NCBI GenBank assembly: GCA_902525035.1
Contig: CABZFN010000001.1
Coordinates: 134,010-198,009, forward strand
DNA: 64,000 nucleotides
Source: an uncultured Alphaproteobacteria bacterium
Lineage (GTDB): Bacteria; Pseudomonadota; Alphaproteobacteria; HIMB59; GCA-002718135
Direction of reading: 5' to 3'
A program made the translations under genes and the position numbers. The notes below the pieces were generated by a model, which saw nothing but the letters and a program-made list of their open reading frames with translations, had not been told where the DNA came from and searched no databases. Position 1 is the first letter of the stretch, and each line of letters starts with the position of its first letter. Positions 17,877 to 28,096 of this stretch are shown here, one piece after another.

Positions 17877-19049
17877 TTACTTGAAATAATTTTCCAAAAT
17901 TTTAAAATATATTTTCTCAAGTTGTATGATATCTTCAATGTATACAAACTCATCAACCTTATGAAGAGTTTGATTTCTAAGACCAAACTCTACTACTTCA
18001 CAAAAGTTCTTTATATATCTTGCATCAGAAGTACCACCATCGGTTGCTTGCTCAGGTGGGCTATTTCTTCCTGTAACATCAGAAATTGATTGCGAAATAA
18101 TATTATATAAATCACCGGGTTTATTTAGAAATGACTCAGCCGTTGCATCATATGTATAAGTGCAACTAGCTTTTTCCAGTTTAGAGAAAATTTTTTCTAT
18201 TTTATTATCAATCCATTTTATAATTGAGTCAGATGAGTGCATATCATTAAATCTAATATTAACTGTTGCTTTAGCTAATTCCGGAATTACGTTTTGAACG
18301 GGGTTGCCAATATCAATAGTAGCGATTTGAACTGATGTTGGTAAAAAATTTTCATTACCTTCATCTAGCGGCTCTTCTAATATACTATTTAATAAATTCA
18401 CTAAGTGATGTGAAGAATTTTCAGCTAAATGAGAATTCGCAGTATGTCCTTGAATACCTTTTACTTGAAAAAAGAAACTAACTGATCCCCTTCTTCCAAT
18501 TTTTATTTTATCGCCAACCTCATTTTTAGAAGTTGGTTCACCAACAAGACAATGATCAAATTTATAATTTTGTTTGCTTGCCCATTCTAGCATTCTTGGT
18601 GTGCCATTTACAGAATCTCTTTCTTCATCACCTGTAATAATAAATGAAATTTTACCTGGAAGATTTTTATACTTATCTGCAAATCTTTTGGCGGCACTAA
18701 TAAAACATGCAACACTGCTTTTCATATCTTCACTTCCTCTTCCATAAAGTTTACCATCATCTATTTTTGCTGAAAAAGGAGGATATTTCCAAGAACTTTC
18801 ATTTCCTACTGGAACTACATCTGTGTGACCAGCATATACAAAATGCTTTCCTTCATTTCCTATCGTTGCAAATAAATTTTTTACTTCATAAGAATTGTTT
18901 CCAGAGAAAGTTAATGGATGACAGTCACATCCCATAGCATGTAGATGATTTGCTACGATTGTTAAAGCGCCTTCATCTTTTGGAGTTACACTTGCACATT
19001 TAACTAAGGATTGTGTAAGATTAACTGGATCAAAATTAATTTCTGACAT
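17877..19049 (-). CDS. dapE: Succinyl-diaminopimelate desuccinylase
   Basis: The 390-residue zinc peptidase-like enzyme hydrolyses N-succinyl-LL-diaminopimelate in lysine and peptidoglycan synthesis. Metal ligands and catalytic residues are in YAGHTDVVPVG (His, Asp), GRGSEDMKSSVACF (Asp), ITGDEERDSVNGTPRML (Glu-Glu) and a late EFGLRNQTLHKVDE (His). A lid domain begins after GRRGSVSFFFQVKGIQGHTA. Length is normal. It is the last gene of the nine-gene operon from rpmH and overlaps dapD by one base; the two catalyse nearby steps of the same pathway. Confidence 0.95.
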   Translation of the reverse strand: MSEINFDPVNLTQSLVKCASVTPKDEGALTIVANHLHAMGCDCHPLTFSGNNSYEVKNLFATIGNEGKHFVYAGHTDVVPVGNESSWKYPPFSAKIDDGKLYGRGSEDMKSSVACFISAAKRFADKYKNLPGKISFIITGDEERDSVNGTPRMLEWASKQNYKFDHCLVGEPTSKNEVGDKIKIGRRGSVSFFFQVKGIQGHTANSHLAENSSHHLVNLLNSILEEPLDEGNENFLPTSVQIATIDIGNPVQNVIPELAKATVNIRFNDMHSSDSIIKWIDNKIEKIFSKLEKASCTYTYDATAESFLNKPGDLYNIISQSISDVTGRNSPPEQATDGGTSDARYIKNFCEVVEFGLRNQTLHKVDEFVYIEDIIQLEKIYFKILENYFK

Positions 19050-19873
19050 TAATCTCTTAAAAGATCATTGATTGATGTTTTACTTCTGGTCTTTTCATCA
19101 ACTCTTTTAACAATAACAGCACAGTATAAAGAAGGATTAATATACCCTTCTTTTTTTCCTGGTAACGTACCTGGTACCACAACTGAATACGCTGGAACTT
19201 TTCCCATATGAATTTCTCCAGTTGATCGATCGACTATTTTTGTAGACGCTCCAATAAATACACCCATTGATAAAACCGCACCTTCACCAACTATAACACC
19301 TTCAGCTACTTCACTTCTTGCTCCAATAAAACAATTGTCTTCAATAATTACAGGATTTGCTTGAATAGGTTCAAGTACACCGCCAATACCAGCACCTCCA
19401 GAAATATGACAGTTTTTACCTATTTGCGCACATGAGCCAACTGTTGCCCAAGTATCAATCATTGTTCCTTCATCAACATATGCACCAAGATTTACAAAAG
19501 AAGGCATTAAAACAACACCTTTAGCAATAAATGCAGATTTTCTTACAACAGCATCTGGGACATACCTAAATCCTGCTTTCAGATGATCATCTTTAGTCCA
19601 ACTTGCAGTTTTACTTTCTACTTTGTCAAACCAAGTAGCATGTGATGCTTTAAGAATGTCATTATCATTTAATCTGAAACTTAAAAGAATTGCCTTTTTA
19701 ATCCATTGATTAACTTGCCATTCATTATCAATTTTTTCGCAAACCCTTATGATACCACTATCGAGTTTGTTTAATGTGTCATCTACAGCATTTCTAATAT
19801 CCCCTGAAGTATTTACATTAATATTTTCTTTATCATCAAAAGCATCATTAATAATTTTTTCAAGATCACTCAT
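19049..19873 (-). CDS. dapD: 2,3,4,5-tetrahydropyridine-2,6-dicarboxylate N-succinyltransferase
   Basis: The 274-residue trimeric acyltransferase uses succinyl-CoA to succinylate tetrahydrodipicolinate. The N-terminal helical domain contains [17 protein letters not shown]. The left-handed beta helix is built from hexapeptide repeats ([40 protein letters not shown]). The [15 protein letters not shown] block is family-specific, and the C-terminus has [18 protein letters not shown]. It sits directly upstream of dapE in the same operon. Confidence 0.96.
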   Translation of the reverse strand: MSDLEKIINDAFDDKENINVNTSGDIRNAVDDTLNKLDSGIIRVCEKIDNEWQVNQWIKKAILLSFRLNDNDILKASHATWFDKVESKTASWTKDDHLKAGFRYVPDAVVRKSAFIAKGVVLMPSFVNLGAYVDEGTMIDTWATVGSCAQIGKNCHISGGAGIGGVLEPIQANPVIIEDNCFIGARSEVAEGVIVGEGAVLSMGVFIGASTKIVDRSTGEIHMGKVPAYSVVVPGTLPGKKEGYINPSLYCAVIVKRVDEKTRSKTSINDLLRD

Positions 19874-20544
19874 AATTTACCCTCATTTACATCTTTTAAA
19901 AATAAACTCAAATCTCTTGTTTTAAAATCTAAATATTCTTTCGATGCTGCAATATCATCTGAAAAATTCTCATAACCTGCATCCACCCAAACAGGGGTAA
20001 AGCCAACTTTCTTTGCGGGTACTAAATTTTTAGCTATATCATCAAACATAGCAGAAGAATTTGCATCTATTTTAAATAACTCAATAATTTGATTGTAAGG
20101 GTTGATTTCGGGTTTTGGAATATAATTTGCCATTTTTATATCAAAAATTTCATCAAAAAAATTTGTTAGATCAATTCTATCTAAAATATCTAAGGCATGT
20201 TTCTCATTAGCATTAGTATAAATAATTTTTCTACCCTCAAGTTTATGTAGTTCATAATTTAAATTTTTATTTGGACTAACTATGGAATAATCTAATTTAT
20301 GTACTTCTTCTAAAAAATAATCTGCTTCAACACCGTGATTATCCATTAACCCTCTTAAGGTTGTTCCATGTTGTTTATAATATTTTGATTGTAATTTCTT
20401 TGCATCAGATAAATTCATATCTAAATTTTTGGCAATAAATTCACCCATTAACTTATGAACTTGCTGAAAAATTCCACTATCAGCAGAATATAATGTGTTA
20501 TCCAAATCAAATATCCACGTATTTATTTTATCTCTAAATTTCAT
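19870..20544 (-). CDS. HAD-family pyrimidine 5'-nucleotidase
   Basis: The 224-residue cytosolic hydrolase has HAD motif [18 protein letters not shown] (nucleophile and acid aspartates), motif [13 protein letters not shown], and motif [18 protein letters not shown]. The helical cap insertion with [14 protein letters not shown] matches the SDT1-like pyrimidine 5'-nucleotidase subfamily common next to argB in alphaproteobacteria. It would dephosphorylate UMP, CMP or modified nucleotides. It abuts argB and overlaps dapD by four bases. Confidence 0.86.
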   Translation of the reverse strand: MKFRDKINTWIFDLDNTLYSADSGIFQQVHKLMGEFIAKNLDMNLSDAKKLQSKYYKQHGTTLRGLMDNHGVEADYFLEEVHKLDYSIVSPNKNLNYELHKLEGRKIIYTNANEKHALDILDRIDLTNFFDEIFDIKMANYIPKPEINPYNQIIELFKIDANSSAMFDDIAKNLVPAKKVGFTPVWVDAGYENFSDDIAASKEYLDFKTRDLSLFLKDVNEGKL

Positions 20545-21456
20545 TTAATTATTACTTATTTGTGTTCCAATACCATGTTCAGTGAATAGTTCTAGTATAA
20601 CTGAATGTGGAATTCTACCATCTAGAATTGTAGATTTAGAAACACCTTTTTCCATAGCATCAATGCATGTTTGAATTTTAGGTTTCATTCCCCCTGAAAT
20701 ATAATCCATACCAGATATTTCTATTGCTTCTTTTAATGTTAATGAGGATATTAATTTTTTTTCTTCATTAAAAATACCAGGAACATCAGTTAATAATAGT
20801 AGTTTACTTGCCTTCAATTCACCAGCAACAAAGCCAGCAACTGTGTCAGCATTAATATTATAAGTAAAATTTTGTTCATCTTTACCTAGAGGTGAAATAA
20901 CTGGTATTTGATCTTTTTTTATAAAATCTTCTAAAATATTTATATTTAAAGATTTTGGTTCTCCAACAAAACCAATATCAACAATTTTTTCAATATTTGA
21001 ATCACTATCTTTTAATTCTATGTTCAGTTTTGTTGCGGTAATTAAATTATCACTTCCAGAGATGCCAATTGCCTTCCCACCTGAGGTAGAAATAGAGTCA
21101 ACTATTTCAGAATTAATATCTTTTGACAAAACTTCTTCAACAACTTTAATTGTTTCCTTATCTGTAACTCTTAATCCCTCAACAAAATTAGAAGCTAAAT
21201 TTTTGGATTTTAATCTTTCACCAATTTGTGGTCCACCTCCATGAATTATTACAGGTGAAATGCCAACTTCTTTTAACAAACCAATATCTCTTGAAAAACT
21301 TTCAGAGAGTTTTTTATCTCCCATTGCATGCCCACCATACTTTATAACAATAGTATCTCCGCTATGTTCTCTTATGTAAGGAAGAGCTTCAACTAATGTA
21401 GAAGCTTTATGAATAAAATAAGCTTGATCACTTTCTGATAAAAAATCAAATTTCAT
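20545..21456 (-). CDS. argB: Acetylglutamate kinase
   Basis: The 303-residue amino-acid kinase phosphorylates N-acetylglutamate in arginine synthesis. Visible motifs are VIKYGGHAMGD (phosphate-binding lysine), VIIHGGGPQIG (nucleotide and substrate loop), NINADTVAGFVAGELKA, and LLLLTDVPGIF. The N-terminal extension with LPYIREHSGDTIV suggests the hexameric, arginine-inhibited type. It lies between engB (four-base overlap) and the HAD gene in the rpmH-dapE operon. Confidence 0.95.
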   Translation of the reverse strand: MKFDFLSESDQAYFIHKASTLVEALPYIREHSGDTIVIKYGGHAMGDKKLSESFSRDIGLLKEVGISPVIIHGGGPQIGERLKSKNLASNFVEGLRVTDKETIKVVEEVLSKDINSEIVDSISTSGGKAIGISGSDNLITATKLNIELKDSDSNIEKIVDIGFVGEPKSLNINILEDFIKKDQIPVISPLGKDEQNFTYNINADTVAGFVAGELKASKLLLLTDVPGIFNEEKKLISSLTLKEAIEISGMDYISGGMKPKIQTCIDAMEKGVSKSTILDGRIPHSVILELFTEHGIGTQISNN

Positions 21457-22079
21457 GATGATTGTGAAATCCCGTATATAGATCTTTGGATTTCAGTAAT
21501 ACCATTATTTTTCTTTGTTTCAGATTGATAGATATTTTCAAAAGAATCTTTATAATTTTTCATTAAACTCAGAATTGATTTCTTTTGGTAATCTAAATAA
21601 CTTTTAGAAACCTTATCGATTTTTGTTAAAATTATTGAGAATTTTCTAGAACAACTGCCTAATAAATCAAACATATCTATATCAGAATTTTTAATTCCAA
21701 CCTTTGAGTCTATTAGTAAAAAAACATGATCTAGTTTATCTCTATTTTCAATATACTCTTCTATAAGTGTCATTAGATTTTCTCTTGCAACTTTTGATAC
21801 TTTTGCAAAACCATAACCCGGTAAATCTATCATATTAATTTTTTCACTAATAACGAAAATATTTATCGCCTGTGTTCTTCCCGGTGTTTTACTTGTTTTA
21901 GCTAATTTTTTAGTTCCAGTTATTGAATTAATTAAGCTTGATTTTCCAACGTTTGACCTTCCTATAAAACAACATTCCCTTTTAATCTCTAAGTAAGGAA
22001 TATCTTTATACGAAGGAAATGAACCTACAAACTTATTGTTATTGAAAAACTTATTTAGATTTTTATTTAAGCTAGCCAT
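21453..22079 (-). CDS. engB: Ribosome biogenesis GTP-binding protein EngB (YihA/YsxC)
   Basis: The 208-residue GTPase shows G1 (FIGRSNVGKSSLINSI), switch I threonine in KTSKTPGRTQ, G3 (MIDLPGYGFAKV), and G4 (ILTKIDKV). This is the EngB subfamily needed for large ribosomal subunit assembly. Length is normal. It overlaps yidC by eight bases and argB by four. yidC-engB-argB is a typical alphaproteobacterial order. Confidence 0.95.
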   Translation of the reverse strand: MASLNKNLNKFFNNNKFVGSFPSYKDIPYLEIKRECCFIGRSNVGKSSLINSITGTKKLAKTSKTPGRTQAINIFVISEKINMIDLPGYGFAKVSKVARENLMTLIEEYIENRDKLDHVFLLIDSKVGIKNSDIDMFDLLGSCSRKFSIILTKIDKVSKSYLDYQKKSILSLMKNYKDSFENIYQSETKKNNGITEIQRSIYGISQSS

Positions 22080-23814
22080 TTTTGGCTAGTATTCTTCTTT
22101 GAATGAACCACTGTTGAGCAATTGATAAAATATTATTTACAGACCAATATAAAACTAGCCCAGCTGCAAATCCAGCTAGTACAAAAGTAAAAACAAAAGG
22201 AAGTAGTGCAAAAATTCTAGCCTGCGTTGGGTCAGTTGGAGCGGGATTAAGTTTTTGTTGTAACCACATAGTAAAACCCATAAAAATTGGAAGAATACCT
22301 ATATCAACTACATTTAACAACGACAGAAAACCTCTGGATGGAATTTTCCAATCAATTATTCCAAATAGTGTCATCAAACCTAATGGATCTGGTGCAGATA
22401 AATCATGAATCCATCCATAAAAAGGAGCGTGATACATCTCTATTGTAACGAACAACACTTTATATAAAGAGAAAAAAATTGGTATTTGAACTAAAATTGG
22501 TAAACATCCAGCAACAGGATTAGCCCCCTCTCTTTTATATAAAGCCATTAGTTCTTGCTGCATTTTCTGTCTATCATTAGGATAAGTTTCTTTTAATCTT
22601 TGCATATCTGGCTGAAGTTTTTTCATTTTTGCCATTGATTTGAAAGACGCTTGTGCGAGAGGGAATAAGATTAAACGCATTAAAATGGTAAAGGCAATAA
22701 TTGCTAAACCAAAATTTCCTGCATACCCAAAAAACCAATTAATTGCATATGAGACTGGTTTTGTTAAGAAACTAAACCATCCCCAGTCGATAGCATCTGT
22801 AAATCTTGGGATAGACAGATTTTCATCGTAAGCACTTAAAACATTTAATTTTTTTGCTCCTACAAATAATTTTCCACCGTATTCTAAACTTTCACCAGAA
22901 CTAACTTTGTATATTTGTCCTACATATCCAGCTCTGTAACTATCTCTTCCATTATTTCCATATCTATAATTAACATTAATTGACTGATCAGCATCAGGTA
23001 TTAAAGCGGACATCCAATACTTGTCTGTAAACCCTAACCAACCACCTTGCGCTTTGTTATCACAAAATTCCTTCTTAGTTGGCATTGATGAATTACAATC
23101 ATCACTAATATCATCATAATTTTTTTCTAACAATTCATCATTAATTAAACTTATAAAACCTTCATGAAGAATAAAAAAATTAATAGTGTCTGGAGTATTT
23201 ATTCTTTTAATTAATCGGTAAGGGAATACTTCAATATTAGTATTTCCTTTATTTTCAATTTCTTGAGTAATTGAAAACATATACTCATCATCAATCGTAT
23301 AATTAATTTTAAAAGTTATATTTTGATTATTTGTCCAACTTAATGTTACAGGGTTTGAGGGAGTTAAGTTAGTAGAGTTAGTTTTCCAAATTGTTTCTAA
23401 ATCTGGTAATTCCACCTCAGTATCTTTCAATTCTTTCCACCCAGTTTCAATATAATAAGGATTTGATGTTCCTTCTGGTAATAGAAGTTGAATATTATCA
23501 GAGCCAGGTTCTAAACTTGTTTTATATTTTGATAATATAAGATCATCAAGAATTGCACCTTTAAGATTAATGGAACCTTCTATTGATGAATTACTAAAAA
23601 TAATTCTATCTGTTTCAATTAAAGCCTCATCCCGACTTTTTATTTCTGAAATAGATTCATTACTTTGCTCATCAATTGACGTAGCAGGTTCTAAAACTTC
23701 ATCTTCTTCAAAGGATGTTGTTTGAATGGGTTGAGTTGGAAATAAAAATTGAAAAAAAATAATGATTGCAATTGAAATGCCAATAGCAAGATATAGATTT
23801 CGTTGTTCGTTCAT
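22072..23814 (-). CDS. yidC: Membrane protein insertase YidC
   Basis: The 580-residue inner-membrane insertase has an N-terminal signal anchor ([20 protein letters not shown]) and a large periplasmic beta-sandwich domain (about residues 45-330). The conserved five-helix insertase core begins near [20 protein letters not shown]. The positively charged loop [19 protein letters not shown] and the block [19 protein letters not shown] are diagnostic. It inserts membrane proteins alone or with SecYEG. It overlaps yidD by four bases and engB by eight. Confidence 0.97.
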   Translation of the reverse strand: MNEQRNLYLAIGISIAIIIFFQFLFPTQPIQTTSFEEDEVLEPATSIDEQSNESISEIKSRDEALIETDRIIFSNSSIEGSINLKGAILDDLILSKYKTSLEPGSDNIQLLLPEGTSNPYYIETGWKELKDTEVELPDLETIWKTNSTNLTPSNPVTLSWTNNQNITFKINYTIDDEYMFSITQEIENKGNTNIEVFPYRLIKRINTPDTINFFILHEGFISLINDELLEKNYDDISDDCNSSMPTKKEFCDNKAQGGWLGFTDKYWMSALIPDADQSINVNYRYGNNGRDSYRAGYVGQIYKVSSGESLEYGGKLFVGAKKLNVLSAYDENLSIPRFTDAIDWGWFSFLTKPVSYAINWFFGYAGNFGLAIIAFTILMRLILFPLAQASFKSMAKMKKLQPDMQRLKETYPNDRQKMQQELMALYKREGANPVAGCLPILVQIPIFFSLYKVLFVTIEMYHAPFYGWIHDLSAPDPLGLMTLFGIIDWKIPSRGFLSLLNVVDIGILPIFMGFTMWLQQKLNPAPTDPTQARIFALLPFVFTFVLAGFAAGLVLYWSVNNILSIAQQWFIQRRILAKNG

Positions 23815-24056
23815 TTGTTCAAATCGGTTTTCTTTGGCACTGGATCAAAACCATGTGAACCCCAAGGATGACACTTTGAAATTCTCTTTATTGATAATAT
23901 TGATCCTCTAATTAAGCCATGTTCTTTTAATGATTTAACTGAGTATTCTGAACATGTAGGTAAATATCTACAGTTTTGACCAAGAAGGGGTGAAATAAAA
24001 AGCTGATATAATCTAATCATTAAAATTAAAGGGAATGAAATATATTTATTAATCAT
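23811..24056 (-). CDS. yidD: Membrane protein insertion efficiency factor YidD
   Basis: The 81-residue protein has the family core [26 protein letters not shown] with three cysteines, followed by [20 protein letters not shown]. YidD is a small amphipathic inner-membrane-associated protein that helps YidC-dependent insertion. Encoding between rnpA and yidC with overlaps of eight and four bases is the standard arrangement. Confidence 0.95.
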   Translation of the reverse strand: MINKYISFPLILMIRLYQLFISPLLGQNCRYLPTCSEYSVKSLKEHGLIRGSILSIKRISKCHPWGSHGFDPVPKKTDLNK

Positions 24057-24378
24057 TTGCTTTTTCTTTAAGTTCTAATAGCAGTTTTTCAAATTTTTCT
24101 TCAAGTAGTGAAGTTTTAGCTATTAACACATAATATGAATTTATTTTACTATTAATAAGTATTTTTCTGGCTAATTCTCTCATTATTCTTTTTGCTTTAT
24201 TTCTTTTAACTGCATTTCCAATTTTTTTAGATGCTGTGTATCCTATCCCAATAGAATTTTCTAGATTTTGATTATGTAAAATTTGAATATTCATATTTTT
24301 ACTTTTAACAAACTTTCCTTCATTTCGTATCATGACGAAAGTAGATCTTTTCTTAATTGTAAATATTTTATGGGCCAT
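24049..24378 (-). CDS. rnpA: Ribonuclease P protein component
   Basis: The 109-residue basic protein is divergent, as is usual for this family. It keeps the RNR box [16 protein letters not shown], which binds the RNase P RNA, and the N-terminal [17 protein letters not shown]. It is the cofactor for tRNA 5' maturation by the catalytic RNA, which is not in this window. It follows rpmH by eight bases and overlaps yidD by eight. Confidence 0.93.
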   Translation of the reverse strand: MAHKIFTIKKRSTFVMIRNEGKFVKSKNMNIQILHNQNLENSIGIGYTASKKIGNAVKRNKAKRIMRELARKILINSKINSYYVLIAKTSLLEEKFEKLLLELKEKAND

Positions 24379-24386
24379 TAGGCCTA

Positions 24387-24521
24387 TTAAGCACTTAACT
24401 GAGCTCTTCCTTTTGCACGGCGTTTGTTAATAATCTGACGACCTGCCTTAGTAGCCATTCTAGCTCTAAAGCCATGTCTTCTTTTTCTAATTACTCTACT
24501 AGGTTGGTATGTACGTTTCAT
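24387..24521 (-). CDS. rpmH: 50S ribosomal protein L34 (below ORF-track cutoff)
   Basis: This gene is missing from the track because it is only 44 residues. Translation from the ATG at 24521 gives a perfect L34: [20 protein letters not shown], then [20 protein letters not shown], ending QLSA. It heads the reverse-strand run rpmH-rnpA-yidD-yidC-engB-argB-HAD-dapD-dapE, all with gaps of eight bases or fewer. The promoter must lie in the 63 bases shared with divergent panC. Confidence 0.98.
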   Translation of the reverse strand: MKRTYQPSRVIRKRRHGFRARMATKAGRQIINKRRAKGRAQLSA

Positions 24522-24584
24522 ATTAAATCTTTGGGCCTAATACGAATTCATTATATATAAGTCAAATATTTACTTGAATATTCA

Positions 24585-25418
24585 ATGAAAATTATAAGAA
24601 AAACTAATGAATTAGAGCAAATCTTAGTTTTAATTAAAGACAAAGGTCAATCTATTGGTTCAGTTCTAACAATGGGTAATTTACATGACGGACATTTATC
24701 GCTAATCAAAGAAGCACAGTTAAATAATGATTTTGTTGTAACTTCAATTTTTATTAATCCAACACAATTTAATAATGAAACAGATTTCAGTTCTTATCCA
24801 AAAACAATAGATGATGACATCGCTAAATTAGAAAAAATAAGTTGTGATTTATTATTCTTGCCAGAGATACAAGAAATCTATCCAGGAGATTTACTAAAAC
24901 AAAATATTGTAAACAATTTTAGAGGTATTCTATGTGATAAATATAGACCAGGCCATTTTGATGGAGTTACTACAGTTGTAGATATTTTCTTTAGTATAAT
25001 TAAGCCGAATGTAAGTTACTTTGGTGAAAAAGATTTTCAACAAATAAAAATAATTCAAGAGTTAGTAAAAATTAAAAATCACAATATTAAAATTGTTTCA
25101 TGCCCTTCTATTAGAGATGATAAGGGTATGAGCTTATCCTCAAGGAATTCAAAATTTACCAATGATCAATCAAAAATATTTAATCAATTAGGAAGTAAAA
25201 TTTATGAATTTATAAATTTGTGTAAAAAAAATTCTAGTAATATTAATCTAGATAATTTTAAAAAACAAATATTAGAAAATAGTATTAACAAGATTGATTA
25301 TATTGAAATCAGAAATGAAAATAACTTAGAAATAACTGATGTTTCTTATGAGGCACGGCTTTTTATTGCTTTATATATTGGTGAGATAAGAATTATTGAT
25401 AACTTTAAAATATACTAA
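24585..25418 (+). CDS. panC: Pantoate--beta-alanine ligase
   Basis: The 277-residue enzyme joins pantoate and beta-alanine through a pantoyl-adenylate to make pantothenate. The adenylation motifs are intact: TMGNLHDGHLSLI (HxGH), YFGEKDFQQIKII, and GMSLSSRNSKF (KMSKS-like). FINPTQFNNETDF is also typical. panB is not adjacent. The stop codon overlaps that of the convergent flavoprotein gene by four bases (CTAA). Confidence 0.95.
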   Translation: MKIIRKTNELEQILVLIKDKGQSIGSVLTMGNLHDGHLSLIKEAQLNNDFVVTSIFINPTQFNNETDFSSYPKTIDDDIAKLEKISCDLLFLPEIQEIYPGDLLKQNIVNNFRGILCDKYRPGHFDGVTTVVDIFFSIIKPNVSYFGEKDFQQIKIIQELVKIKNHNIKIVSCPSIRDDKGMSLSSRNSKFTNDQSKIFNQLGSKIYEFINLCKKNSSNINLDNFKKQILENSINKIDYIEIRNENNLEITDVSYEARLFIALYIGEIRIIDNFKIY

Positions 25419-26023
25419 GGTATTAACCAATCGTATTTCGGTTCATTATTAATAAATTTTAATCTCAATCTTCGATGACCTGAAATTTCTAAATATAACC
25501 AATCAATTTCGTCAATTTTATTTTCGACTACTGTAAAATTTTTATAACCTTGCTCACTTTCTTCAAGACTTGGTTCTTTCCCAGTCAGATGTTCTGGAAT
25601 TCCATCTTCTGGAAACTCGGTAACTGAACTTGGGTCTTTTAATGTTAAATAACATTTTCTACTAAACAGTCTTGTCTTATCCCACATTTCTCTAGCTCTC
25701 TCATTTTGATTATTAATTGAAGAAGTTGTTTTGATACGCAATTGAATTTTCAGTTTATGATCATAAAAAACAAAAAGAGATTTATTATTTTTTTGTAAAT
25801 TAAAAACTTTAGGGGATCTAAAATCTGTATGAAAATTTAGTATTAAATTAGTAGGATCGAATTTTCGTAAAACTACTACTCTCGAATCTATTCCGCCTTC
25901 AGCATCAACATTGCTAATTACAGGGGTGTGAAAGGCATGTTTTCTATCCTTTACCCCTCGGGTTAAATTTTTCTTTATATCTTCAAATATTTCTAGGGTA
26001 TTTTCTTTTGAAGAAGTCGACAT
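25415..26023 (-). CDS. Pyridoxamine 5'-phosphate oxidase-fold flavoprotein
   Basis: The 202-residue protein shows the PNPOx-like split barrel: VDSRVVVLRK-type strand (GIDSRVVVLRKFDPTNLI), FHTDFRSPKVFNLQKN, then LFVFYDHKLKIQLRIK and the FMN-binding RLRLKF near the end. An insert with EHLTGKEPSLEESEQGY fits the alr4036/Pnpox_2 group rather than PdxH itself. It is probably an FMN-dependent oxidoreductase or haem/flavin-handling protein in the cytosol. Substrate unknown. It converges on panC and diverges from the CCA enzyme gene with 38 bases between. Confidence 0.8.
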   Translation of the reverse strand: MSTSSKENTLEIFEDIKKNLTRGVKDRKHAFHTPVISNVDAEGGIDSRVVVLRKFDPTNLILNFHTDFRSPKVFNLQKNNKSLFVFYDHKLKIQLRIKTTSSINNQNERAREMWDKTRLFSRKCYLTLKDPSSVTEFPEDGIPEHLTGKEPSLEESEQGYKNFTVVENKIDEIDWLYLEISGHRRLRLKFINNEPKYDWLIP

Positions 26024-26061
26024 GGTTCCTGTAATATAAATTGTTTTGAAGAAATAGCTAG

Positions 26062-26859
26062 ATGATGGAAATAAATAAAATAGTGAATTTATTGAAACTG
26101 GAGCATGTTAAGTTTTTAATATCTATCTTTAAAGAAAATAATGTTGAAATCCGATTAGTAGGAGGATGTATACGAGACACTCTTCTTGAAAGAGAAATCA
26201 AAGATATTGATACAGCGACAACTTTGGAGCCACAGGATGTTTTATCATTATTAAATGAGAACAATATTGAGTATGATGATTTTGCTATACCTTATGGATC
26301 TATAATTGCTTACCCTCAAAATCGAAAAATACAAATTACAACATTACGTGAGGATGTTAACCAAATGGGTAGACATACAAATGTAATTTATACCAACAGT
26401 TGGAAAAAAGATTCAGCTAGAAGAGATTTTACTTTCAATGCTTTATATGTTGGAAATAATAATAAACTATATGATTATTATAATGGCCAATCAGATTTAA
26501 ATGAAAGTAAAATTAGTTTTATTGGTGAAATAGAGGATAGAATAAAAGAAGATTACTTAAGAATCTATCGATATTTTAGGTTTAGAGGTCTATTTAATTT
26601 ACCTAAAACATCTTTAAGTGATCAAAAAATTGTAGAAAAATATATTCATGAATCTTTAGCAGTGTTAACCAACGATGTAATAAGGCAAGAAATATTAAAA
26701 ATGTTTAATATGTCTTTTCCATTAAATTGTTTTTATACATCTCATCAAACGTTACAAAAATTTAAATGGGTTGAAATAGTTAAAGAGCATTTCATAAGAA
26801 CAAAATATGATCTTGGATTAAATAAATGTCTAGATAGAATTGATAATTTAATAAATTAA
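26062..26859 (+). CDS. cca: CCA tRNA nucleotidyltransferase / poly(A) polymerase head and neck, short form
   Basis: The 265-residue protein has the class II nucleotidyltransferase active site: LVGGCIRDTLLEREIKDIDTAT (metal-binding aspartates in the D-x-D pair), ARRDFTFNALYV, and the neck motif EDYLRIYRYFRFRG that selects nucleotides. It should add CCA to tRNA 3' ends. Alphaproteobacterial homologues are usually about 380-420 residues, so the C-terminal body and tail are mostly missing. The stop is directly followed by the convergent zur gene, so this is not a track error. An ATG three bases downstream is an equal start candidate. Confidence 0.85.
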   Translation: MMEINKIVNLLKLEHVKFLISIFKENNVEIRLVGGCIRDTLLEREIKDIDTATTLEPQDVLSLLNENNIEYDDFAIPYGSIIAYPQNRKIQITTLREDVNQMGRHTNVIYTNSWKKDSARRDFTFNALYVGNNNKLYDYYNGQSDLNESKISFIGEIEDRIKEDYLRIYRYFRFRGLFNLPKTSLSDQKIVEKYIHESLAVLTNDVIRQEILKMFNMSFPLNCFYTSHQTLQKFKWVEIVKEHFIRTKYDLGLNKCLDRIDNLIN

Positions 26860-26864
26860 ATAAA

Positions 26865-27278
26865 TTAGTTTTTTAATTTGCAATTTTCACACAAACCAAA
26901 AATTTCAAGACAGTGTTTATTATATTTAAAATTATTTTTATCAGCTTGTTTAGAAAAATAAGAAAATAAATTGTTTCCAATTAACTCAGTAACATTATCG
27001 CATTTTTCACAAATTAAAAAAGATGTAGAAGTTTTTGCATTACATCCTTCATGTTTACAAGCAACATAAGAATTTCTACTTTCTATTTTATGAACTTTAC
27101 CAATTTCAATTAATTTATCGAGTGCTCTGTAAACTTGCAGAGGAGATTTTATTCCCTTTTTTTGTATATCATAAAGAATTGTATAAGCCTTCATCGGTTC
27201 AGAAGAGTTTTCTAAAACTCCAAGAACTGTTTTTTGATTTTTGGTTAAATTTTCTGATGCTAATGCCATAAATCTCAA
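26865..27278 (-). CDS. zur: Fur-family zinc-responsive repressor Zur
   Basis: The 137-residue protein has an N-terminal winged helix (KNQKTVLGVLENSSEPMKAY, SPLQVYRALDKLIEIGKVHK) and a Fur-type metal domain. The CEKCD and CENCK pairs form the structural zinc site, and HCLEIFGLCENC is a Fur-family ending. Position directly downstream side of znuCB and near the palindrome at 28857-28878 makes Zur the best assignment. It is 14 bases after znuB on the same strand. The ATG at 27278 or the second Met (fourth codon) could be the start. Confidence 0.88.
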   Translation of the reverse strand: MRFMALASENLTKNQKTVLGVLENSSEPMKAYTILYDIQKKGIKSPLQVYRALDKLIEIGKVHKIESRNSYVACKHEGCNAKTSTSFLICEKCDNVTELIGNNLFSYFSKQADKNNFKYNKHCLEIFGLCENCKLKN

Positions 27279-27292
27279 TTACCAAATTGTTT

Positions 27293-28096
27293 TCATTTTT
27301 GCAACTTACCTCTCAACTCTAGTGGAATTAGAGAAATGATAAATAATATCAGAGCTATAACAATAATTGAAGGTCCTGAAGAGGTATTTAATTCCAAAGA
27401 TGTAAATAAGCCAATTGTGACAGATAAAATACCAATTAATATAGCTACAAGTACCATTTGTTTTGGATTGTTAGTTATATTTCTTGATGCGGCAGCTGGT
27501 ATTATTAGCAGACCAGTAATTAAAAGAGTCCCAATCATTTTTATAGACAATGCAATAACTCCAGCAAGTAGTAGAGTAAAGATCATATTATATATGTTCG
27601 GTTTCATTCCTTCTGCTGAAGCAAGATCATAATTAACTGTAGCGGAAAATAATGATTTCCAAATAAAATATAAAATTCCTAAAATTATAAAACCACCAAT
27701 CCAAACTAAGGCAATGTCTTCAACAGTTACTGCCAAGATATCACCAAAAAGTAATCCCATAATATCAAAACGAATACTTGATAAAAAGCCGATTAAAACT
27801 AAGCCAATAGCTAAAGTAGAGTGAGCTAATAATCCAAGTAATGAGTCCCCGGCTAATCTAGTCCTCTTTTGAAGGTTGAGAAGAAGTAGAGCAATGACCG
27901 CAGATATTACAAACACGGAAAAGGCAATATTTAAACTAAAGGCATAGGCTAAAGTTACTCCTAATAAGGCAGAGTGTGCTAAGGTATCACCAAAATAAGA
28001 TAATCGTCTCCAAATTACTAAGCAACCTAACGGTCCTGTTATTATAGCAATACCAATACCGGCAACTAATGCTCTAGTAAAAAAATCATCAAACAT
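27293..28096 (-). CDS. znuB: Zinc ABC transporter permease ZnuB
   Basis: The 267-residue inner-membrane protein has about eight hydrophobic segments. The N-terminal part GPLGCLVIWRRLSYFGDTLAHSALLG is the conserved ABC-3 permease motif, and IGTLLITGLLIIPAAASRNI is also typical. It transports zinc handed over by ZnuA and is driven by ZnuC. It starts on the last base of the znuC stop, so both are translationally coupled in the order znuC-znuB-zur. Confidence 0.93.
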   Translation of the reverse strand: MFDDFFTRALVAGIGIAIITGPLGCLVIWRRLSYFGDTLAHSALLGVTLAYAFSLNIAFSVFVISAVIALLLLNLQKRTRLAGDSLLGLLAHSTLAIGLVLIGFLSSIRFDIMGLLFGDILAVTVEDIALVWIGGFIILGILYFIWKSLFSATVNYDLASAEGMKPNIYNMIFTLLLAGVIALSIKMIGTLLITGLLIIPAAASRNITNNPKQMVLVAILIGILSVTIGLFTSLELNTSSGPSIIVIALILFIISLIPLELRGKLQK

